From Candidatus Onthoplasma faecigallinarum (GTDB taxonomy: Bacteria > Bacillota > Clostridia > Christensenellales > UBA1242): a stretch of DNA of 19,433 nt. The translations under genes and the position numbers were made by a program. The notes beneath the pieces are model-generated. The model ran no database searches and was not told where the DNA came from. It worked only from the letters and a program-made list of their open reading frames with translations. Below, piece after piece: positions 14,872 to 19,433 of the stretch (within the stretch, counting starts at the first letter, position 1; every line of letters begins with the position of its first letter). The stretch is taken from positions 1-19,433 of the forward strand of contig DVMB01000017.1 in NCBI GenBank assembly GCA_018715225.1, in the 5' to 3' direction.

Positions 14872-15330
14872 ATGAGTGTAAAAAACAAAAGAATATTATC
14901 TACCATTGTCTATTACACGTTGATTGCTTTGGCGTTAATAAATGTGGGTTTCTTCATTTTTGCGTTAGTAGTAAAAGATGTGGCAATGTGGGCCAAGGTT
15001 ATTTACTTCATTTGGTCAGGGCTAGTGATAGGTGTTTTAATATTTGACATAATATGCACGGCAACGCATGAAGCAAAGACGATTTCTGGACTAATTGTCT
15101 ATATTCTCAGTGTGTTGGCTGTCGTAATGGCGGTTATATTGTATGTCATAAACGCAGGACCTCAAGGAATCGCTACTGATTATTTCAATTTATTCATATC
15201 TATTTCGTTGATTTCTTTGATGACAACAGGATATATGATTGCCAGTTGGTGCGTAGGCGAAAAGTTGGTAGAGCACGCAACGAGCGAAGATGAATTAAAC
15301 GCAAAAATGTCGAATAAAAATAATGGTTAG
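14872..15330 (+). CDS. Small four-helix integral membrane protein, uncharacterised
   Basis: A 152-residue protein with four likely membrane helices, at about 10-33, 41-62, 72-94 and 105-127. A short basic N-terminus (MSVKNKRI) suggests the start faces the cytoplasm, and a hydrophilic tail from 129 carries charged residues (VEHATSEDELNAK). I do not recognise a family and see no catalytic motif. The ATG has the strongest Shine-Dalgarno in the window (AAGGAGG, five nt away), and the gene lies 68 nt after the P-type ATPase with no terminator seen in between. It may be co-transcribed with the pump and act as an accessory subunit, but that is inference only. Transcription ends at a clear hairpin at 15369-15402. 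Confidence 0.8.
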   Translation: MSVKNKRILSTIVYYTLIALALINVGFFIFALVVKDVAMWAKVIYFIWSGLVIGVLIFDIICTATHEAKTISGLIVYILSVLAVVMAVILYVINAGPQGIATDYFNLFISISLISLMTTGYMIASWCVGEKLVEHATSEDELNAKMSNKNNG

Positions 15331-15368
15331 TTTTTTAATGAAATAAATGTCAACTAATAAATTAAAAC

Positions 15369-15402
15369 AAAAAGGATAGTGGATATAAAACTATCCTTTT
15401 TT
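15369..15402 (+). terminator. Intrinsic terminator after the small membrane-protein gene
   Basis: A five-A-led arm ending GGATAGT (15369-15380), a 9-nt loop and an ACTATCC arm running into T residues (15390-15402). The stem has 11-12 bp. Confidence 0.9.
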
Positions 15403-15500
15403 CTATAAATATTGTATAACTTCGTGTATTTACATTGGATCGAAAGGGTTTAATGTGCAGGAAAAAAATAAAGGTGGTTAATTTTAAAATTAATCAAAAT

Positions 15501-15540
15501 AAAAAACTTAAGGTCGAATGAACTGAACTCCACCTTAAGT
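15501..15540 (-). terminator. Terminator of the SDR gene (reverse strand), with long loop
   Basis: On the reverse strand, ACTTAAGGT (15540-15532) pairs with ACCTTAAGT (15514-15506), followed by a T-run (15506-15501). The 17-nt loop is long for an intrinsic terminator and contains one half of a second inverted repeat (see 15526-15559). Confidence 0.7.
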
Positions 15541-15559
15541 ATATCTAAGTTGTGGAGTT
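15526..15559. repeat. Second inverted repeat interlocked with the SDR terminator
   Basis: AACTCCAC (15526-15533) and GTGGAGTT (15552-15559) are a perfect 8+8 inverted repeat with an 18-nt spacer. One arm lies in the loop of the SDR terminator hairpin, and the two stems share two bases. On the forward strand the right arm is followed by a short T-run, so it could also stop rightward readthrough. The rest of 15403-15577 is AT-rich and includes a 16-bp palindrome at 15478-15493; I see no supported gene in it. Confidence 0.55.
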
Positions 15560-15577
15560 TTTAAAAAATTAAATTTT

Positions 15578-16294
15578 TTATAGAGTAAATCCGCCGTCCA
15601 CTGTTATCAATTGACCAGTGATAAAACTGGCGTTCAATGCCAAAAACTTTACAATCTTGGCGATATCGTCTGGTTTGCCAATTCTATGTAACGGGGTGGA
15701 ATCAATGATCTCGAGTTTTGCTGACTTGTCAATTTTTTCATTCATTTTGGTGTCAATGAGCCCGGGGCAGACCGCATTTACACAAATGTTGCTAGGGCCC
15801 AACTCTTTGGCGAGCGACAACGTGAGGGCATTTATTGCTCCCTTGGAGGCTGAATAGAGGCTCTCCATGCTAGAACCAACATTTCCCCACATGGAAGAAA
15901 TGTTTATAATATTTCCACATTGTTCGCTTATCATATGTTTCACTACATATTTTATGGTGAAAACTACGCTCTTGAAATTGGTGTCAAAAATGTAATTGTA
16001 GTCATTTTCGGTCGTGTCCTGTATCTGTTGGAAGGTGGATACCCCTTGAGCATTGATCAATACGTCAATTTTTTGGAATTTTTTTATGATTTCATGTATC
16101 AATTCCTTTATTTGATTTTCTTTAGTTAGATCGCACTGATATAGGTATATTTCATAATTGTTGCGTTTAATTTGTTCTACCATTTCTTTATTGTTGTGGT
16201 AGATTAAAAATAGGCGAGTATTTTTGCTTGCCAATCTATTTGCTATGGCTGAACCAATTCCGCCGTTTGCTCCTGTGATCAAAATATTTTTCAT
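15578..16294 (-). CDS. Short-chain dehydrogenase/reductase (SDR), FabG-like
   Basis: A 238-residue classical SDR. The NAD(P) site is TGANGGIG (7-14), with D55 in CDLTKE, NAQG (81-84, family NAG) and N106 in FDTNFKS. The catalytic residues are S133/S134 in NISSMWG, Y147 and K151 in YSASK. PGLIDTKM near 177-184 and the C-terminal ITGQLITVDGG are typical. The likely activity is NAD(P)H-dependent reduction of a keto group or oxidation of an alcohol. The closest well-known family is 3-oxoacyl-ACP reductase FabG, but no fatty-acid synthesis genes adjoin, so the substrate is left open. It is monocistronic, with an extended -10 promoter six nt from the ATG and no Shine-Dalgarno, divergent from the envelope-protein operon. 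A complex hairpin terminator lies downstream. Confidence 0.9.
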   Translation of the reverse strand: MKNILITGANGGIGSAIANRLASKNTRLFLIYHNNKEMVEQIKRNNYEIYLYQCDLTKENQIKELIHEIIKKFQKIDVLINAQGVSTFQQIQDTTENDYNYIFDTNFKSVVFTIKYVVKHMISEQCGNIINISSMWGNVGSSMESLYSASKGAINALTLSLAKELGPSNICVNAVCPGLIDTKMNEKIDKSAKLEIIDSTPLHRIGKPDDIAKIVKFLALNASFITGQLITVDGGFTL

Positions 16295-16300
16295 ATTTTA

Positions 16301-16328
16301 AGTATAGCATATTTAAAAATTTTATCAA
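16301..16328 (-). promoter_or_regulatory. Promoter of the SDR gene, predicted leaderless
   Basis: On the reverse strand, TTGATA (16328-16323), a 16-nt spacer and TATACT (16306-16301) with an extended -10 TGC. Six nt (TAAAAT) then lead to the ATG at 16294, with no Shine-Dalgarno. Confidence 0.75.
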
Positions 16329-16391
16329 AGAAATTTTCATCTCTTTATGCCTATAAATGATCATAACTATTTTGTTAATTAATAAATATTA

Positions 16392-16420
16392 TTGACATTC
16401 ATTCGTGAAAACATTATAAT
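16392..16420 (+). promoter_or_regulatory. Perfect-consensus promoter of the envelope-protein/gltX operon, predicted leaderless
   Basis: TTGACA (16392-16397), exactly 17 nt, TATAAT (16415-16420), then CAAAAT and the ATG at 16427. Both hexamers are full consensus. The expected start point coincides with the first base of the coding sequence, and no Shine-Dalgarno exists. It probably also drives the downstream lipoprotein and gltX. Confidence 0.85.
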
Positions 16421-16426
16421 CAAAAT

Positions 16427-17284
16427 ATGAAGAAGTTTTTGAAGGTCTTTGTAATTGTTGTTTTAGTTGCTGGCACGATAGCAGGTACTTGTTATTTCTT
16501 TTATGCTCACATGAGGGATCAAATTGATGCTTCGGCGTCTATCAGTGAATTTGTCTATGGCGTGAAAAACAAAGATTACGGGGCAAAAATCGAGACGGTA
16601 AATGAATTGGCAGAATCTAGATTTGATTTGATTATCACTACAAATTCAAAGATAAATGAGATGACCACAGTTTTGAACTACTATTTGATTGACGCAGAAG
16701 AAAAGGGCATTGACGAATCTAGAATAGTTGACAGACTAAATGAAATATATACAATGCAGGACGAAATTGACGCTGTCATGGACGAATATATTACCAGGAG
16801 CAACAGCAGTGCATATTTCGATAGGGTAACAGGAGCGAACAGGTTATATGATTCATGGTGCTCGTATCTGGTGGCTTGTGCGGACTTGATGAATATCATC
16901 AATACAGAAGTCGTAAATACATTGCCATATGCTAATGCGGATATTAAATTCAGTATGATTGATTTATATATTAATGTTGTTACAAATACCTTTACCAATG
17001 TTACAAACAATGTAAATGGCTTGAGGCAGGTGGCAAATAGTGCAAATATAAATGTTGTGAATAATTATTTGACATTTGAAAATGGGTATTTAAATACAAA
17101 CAATTCGTCCGTTGGGGACTTCTCATATTTGAATAACAATTTCATTGAATATTATGCTCAGTGCAATAAAACAAGTTTTGCAACAGACTTGGCTAGGAAT
17201 ATAAATACCGTTACAAGTATAAATAACAACTCTACGAATGAACAGAGAGCAGTGTATTATTTTAAAGAAATTTTTGGGATATAG
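16427..17284 (+). CDS. Membrane-anchored extracellular protein, uncharacterised
   Basis: A 285-residue protein with a basic start (MKKFLKVF) and one hydrophobic helix at about 6-27, VIVVLVAGTIAGTCYFFY, without a clean signal-peptidase site, so it is probably an N-terminally anchored protein with its domain outside. The remainder looks all-helical in the first half (NELAESRFDLIITTNSKINEM, RIVDRLNEIYTMQDEIDAVMDEY) and is markedly Asn/Thr-rich in the second (TNTFTNVTNNVNG, VTSINNNSTNEQ). I recognise no family. It starts right at a perfect promoter and is followed six nt later by a lipoprotein gene and then gltX, so the three form one operon. A structural or assembly partner of the lipoprotein is the simplest idea, unproven. 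Confidence 0.8.
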   Translation: MKKFLKVFVIVVLVAGTIAGTCYFFYAHMRDQIDASASISEFVYGVKNKDYGAKIETVNELAESRFDLIITTNSKINEMTTVLNYYLIDAEEKGIDESRIVDRLNEIYTMQDEIDAVMDEYITRSNSSAYFDRVTGANRLYDSWCSYLVACADLMNIINTEVVNTLPYANADIKFSMIDLYINVVTNTFTNVTNNVNGLRQVANSANINVVNNYLTFENGYLNTNNSSVGDFSYLNNNFIEYYAQCNKTSFATDLARNINTVTSINNNSTNEQRAVYYFKEIFGI

Positions 17285-17290
17285 GTAGAT

Positions 17291-18400
17291 ATGAAGAAGA
17301 TAGTGTTGAGTTTAATATTGTGTTTGTTCCTTATACCAGGAGCATTGATTTTCACGGCTTGTGGAGATGACGACGACTATAATTTGGCGAATCTTTCAAC
17401 AGATTTTTATGCAATAGCCTCAAATTATGAAACTCTAAATTTAACGATTGACAATGAGTTTGAGTTTGATTATTCGAATTTTGTATATCAAGATGAACAA
17501 TATTTCACAGATGCAATCAATACCACTGTACCATATTCATATTTAGGCAGTTATTATAATAGCCTATTTAGCAACAGCATGGCTTTTGTGTACGATTATA
17601 TCAACGTATGTTCGACGGATAGCATTGACGCACCACAAAATCTAAAAAATGAATTGAAGCAGAATTTAGATGATTTGAATTATGCTCTACGTACGGTAGA
17701 TGCGGATATTAATATGGTGGCGGATAGATTGAGATTCAACCTGAATTCTAATACGGAGATCACGAATGAATCTTGTATGTCTAGACTTAAAAACCTTTTT
17801 GATAGTTATGACGAGTTGTTTGCGTCGGCTTATGCCTTGACTGACACTTTGGCAGAAATTTATTTTGACTATGCATTAAATGATGCTAATCCAAATTTCT
17901 ATGAGCAAAGTTTAGATGAGTTCAATGCCTTGAGCGTAACATCAAATTTGAATGCTAAGTTGAAACTACAAATATCTAATTTGACTGAAATCTATACCGA
18001 ATTATATCTAGGTGGCGGTATTGTGTCTACAGCATATACGACACAAGTTGGTGGAGCGTTCGCTTCTCTGGAAGAAAACTATTCAACATATATGGCACAA
18101 GTAGCGGAAATAAACAAATCTTTTGATCCGTCAATTGCTTCAGCAATAAATGGATCCACAAGTTTGAAACAAAATTTCTATAATCTAGCGATCGAATTAT
18201 ACAACATTCAATCAGCTCTGTACAATGATGTGGATATTTATAAAAGAGCGTGTGAGGATATTGTTTATACAGTTATAATTGATGATGTCAATGCTACGAC
18301 ATACGAATTGATGTGTGTTGAGATTGTTGATAATCATGGAGTTTTGCTAGACAATTATAATAATATTTTGGTCGAAATTTTGACTGCTTTAGGAGTTTAG
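17291..18400 (+). CDS. Lipoprotein with mainly helical extracellular domain, uncharacterised
   Basis: A 369-residue lipoprotein. The signal peptide MKKIVLSLILCLFLIP ends in lipobox LIFTAC with Cys24 as the lipidation site, followed by the acidic spacer GDDDD that keeps lipoproteins at the membrane surface. The mature part appears all-helical, rich in Asn, Asp, Tyr and Leu and strongly acidic, with long amphipathic stretches (LKNELKQNLDDLNYALRTV, MSRLKNLFDSYDELF, LKLQISNLTEIYTELYL). No enzyme motif or named family is recognised. It begins six nt after the anchored 285-residue protein with only a weak AGGT Shine-Dalgarno, and its last codons hold the AGGAG of gltX, so the three are co-translated from one mRNA. 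A helical scaffold or surface-binding role is speculation. Confidence 0.82.
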   Translation: MKKIVLSLILCLFLIPGALIFTACGDDDDYNLANLSTDFYAIASNYETLNLTIDNEFEFDYSNFVYQDEQYFTDAINTTVPYSYLGSYYNSLFSNSMAFVYDYINVCSTDSIDAPQNLKNELKQNLDDLNYALRTVDADINMVADRLRFNLNSNTEITNESCMSRLKNLFDSYDELFASAYALTDTLAEIYFDYALNDANPNFYEQSLDEFNALSVTSNLNAKLKLQISNLTEIYTELYLGGGIVSTAYTTQVGGAFASLEENYSTYMAQVAEINKSFDPSIASAINGSTSLKQNFYNLAIELYNIQSALYNDVDIYKRACEDIVYTVIIDDVNATTYELMCVEIVDNHGVLLDNYNNILVEILTALGV

Positions 18401-18402
18401 AG

Positions 18403-19433
18403 ATGACGGAAAAAGAATGTACCGAATTGGCAGATCTATTATATCCAAATGTCAAAGATGTGTCCTATTATTTCGAAAAATACAAAGATAGGAATGTTTT
18501 AGGAGAAGTAACTAGGCTGGGTCCTAGCCCAACAGGTTATTTGCATATAGGGCATTTAATGCAGGCGTTGATCCATAGAATGCTAGCAAATGTTACTAAT
18601 GGAATATTCTATTTAAGGCTGGAAGACACGGATGGAAAACGTGAGATCAAAAATGCGGGCGAAGTTGCTTATGATATGCTGGTCCGTTTTGGACTAACGC
18701 CAGACGAAGGATATCGAGGTAGTCTAGAAGAGGTAGGAGATTATGGTCCGTATGTGCAGTCGAAGAGGTTAGATATATATCATGCCTTTGCACATGAACT
18801 GGTTAGATTGGGTCGTGCGTTTCCTTGTTTTTGTGCGTCAACTGCGGGCAAAGAAGAGATCATAAAAAAACGTGAAAAAGAATTGAACGAATCTATGGAT
18901 CTGGAGGTAAAAGATCCGTGTAGAGATTTGACCCTAGATGAGATAAAGGACAAGTTAAAGCAGGGTAAACCTTTTGCCCTTAGACTCAAAAGTACAGGAG
19001 ACAAAGAAAAGACACATGAGTTCAAAGACGAGATAATGGGCAAGCGTGATTTGCGTGAAAATGCAAGGGACGATATTTTAATCAAATCTAACGGCATACC
19101 TGTATATGCCTTTGCACACATTGTTGATGACAATTTGATGAAAACGACTGTTATCGTGCGTGGGCAGGACTGGTATCAATCGCTTCCAGTTCATATCGAA
19201 TTAAATAGAGCGTTCGGCTTCAAACCATTTAGATATGCACATACTCCTAATATTTGCATATTAGATGAAAATACTGGAAATAAAAGAAAACTTAGCAAGA
19301 GAAAGGACGCTTTTGCTGATGTTAGATTTTTCCTAGAAAAGGGGTATCCTATCGTGGCAGTGATAGAATATCTCCTCACATTACTCAATAGCGATTTTGA
19401 AATGTGGAGGAAGAATAATCCAACTTTTTCCTA
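18403..19433 (+). CDS. gltX: Glutamate--tRNA ligase (glutamyl-tRNA synthetase), C-terminus beyond window
   Basis: The frame from ATG 18403 is open for 343 codons to the window edge and reads as a class I GluRS, which charges tRNA-Glu (and, in non-discriminating forms, tRNA-Gln) with glutamate. An N-terminal extension of about 36 residues (ELADLLYPNVKDVSYYFEKY) precedes the catalytic core, as I recall for many clostridial GluRS. Motifs: RLGPSPTGYLHIGHL (HIGH at 48-51), FYLRLEDTD, FALRLKS, YAFAHIVDDNLM, VRGQDWYQSLP and the KMSKS equivalent KLSKR (296-300). The start is fixed by AGGAG (18391-18395), seven nt upstream, inside the end of the lipoprotein gene. It lies only two nt after that gene's stop. 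About a third of the enzyme, the anticodon-binding part, is missing from the window. Confidence 0.96.
   Translation, partial: MTEKECTELADLLYPNVKDVSYYFEKYKDRNVLGEVTRLGPSPTGYLHIGHLMQALIHRMLANVTNGIFYLRLEDTDGKREIKNAGEVAYDMLVRFGLTPDEGYRGSLEEVGDYGPYVQSKRLDIYHAFAHELVRLGRAFPCFCASTAGKEEIIKKREKELNESMDLEVKDPCRDLTLDEIKDKLKQGKPFALRLKSTGDKEKTHEFKDEIMGKRDLRENARDDILIKSNGIPVYAFAHIVDDNLMKTTVIVRGQDWYQSLPVHIELNRAFGFKPFRYAHTPNICILDENTGNKRKLSKRKDAFADVRFFLEKGYPIVAVIEYLLTLLNSDFEMWRKNNPTFS

Noticed and set aside
15413..15445. ATAACTTCGTGTA resembles one arm of a loxP site
   Set aside because: Only one arm matches; the required inverted second arm is not present and no recombinase gene is near.
15453..15521. A 22-codon open frame (MCRKKIKVVNFKINQ...) with AAAGGG upstream, between the two terminators
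   Set aside because: Very short, no recognisable motif or clear promoter, and it runs into the hairpin region; chance is likely.
1..19433. tRNA, rRNA, CRISPR, insertion sequence, toxin-antitoxin or prophage genes
   Set aside because: I looked for cloverleaf-like GGTTCGA segments, short regular repeats, transposase motifs and terminal repeats and found none that hold up.

Overview
This is chromosomal sequence from a low-GC Gram-positive-type bacterium, most likely an uncultured gut member of the Clostridia (Bacillota). The taxonomic guess is inference. It rests on AT-rich DNA, consensus sigma-A-like promoters, lipobox lipoproteins, DegV/FakB-type proteins, an RlmCD-type rRNA methyltransferase and a GluRS with the N-terminal extension I associate with clostridial enzymes. 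Standard stop codons including TGA are used. I saw no tRNA, rRNA, CRISPR array, IS element or phage genes, and no gene-free stretch longer than 300 bases.

Layout. Positions 1-2705 hold a leftward TetR regulator, an RlmD-like methyltransferase and a DegV protein cut by the window edge, joined by 11-nt and 1-nt overlaps. They are divergent from a second DegV gene (2840-3751). A short YigZ/IMPACT protein (3818-4165) meets tail-to-tail, with no gap, a leftward putative zincin metallopeptidase (4166-4894). Divergent from the latter is argS (4982-6655). A bidirectional terminator separates argS from a leftward HtrA-like serine protease lipoprotein (6685-8133). Then come radC (8252-9034), an AT-rich FkbM-type methyltransferase (9176-10111), a leftward RelA/SpoT homologue (10156-12015), a type II Ca2+-like P-type ATPase (12179-14803) with a small four-helix membrane protein behind it (14872-15330), a leftward SDR oxidoreductase (15578-16294), and a rightward operon of two envelope proteins plus gltX, which runs off the right edge.

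How the genes relate. Most are housekeeping or envelope genes in short transcription units. Local functional links are limited to the TetR/DegV locus (probable fatty-acid handling), the translation and stringent-response theme (argS, gltX, RSH, rRNA methyltransferase), and the two uncharacterised envelope proteins transcribed with gltX.

Most notable observations. (1) Six promoters sit so close to the start codon (gap of 6 nt in five cases, 7 in one between the -10 hexamer and ATG, with no Shine-Dalgarno) that the mRNAs should be leaderless. Other genes in the same window have clear Shine-Dalgarno sites. (2) The RSH enzyme keeps an intact synthetase with the RFKD signature, but its hydrolase HD residues are gone and it lacks the ACT domain. 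(3) A possible H-type pseudoknot or alternative-hairpin element lies at the terminator of the SDR gene. I do not see a clear defence, mobile or biosynthetic system, and I do not claim one.
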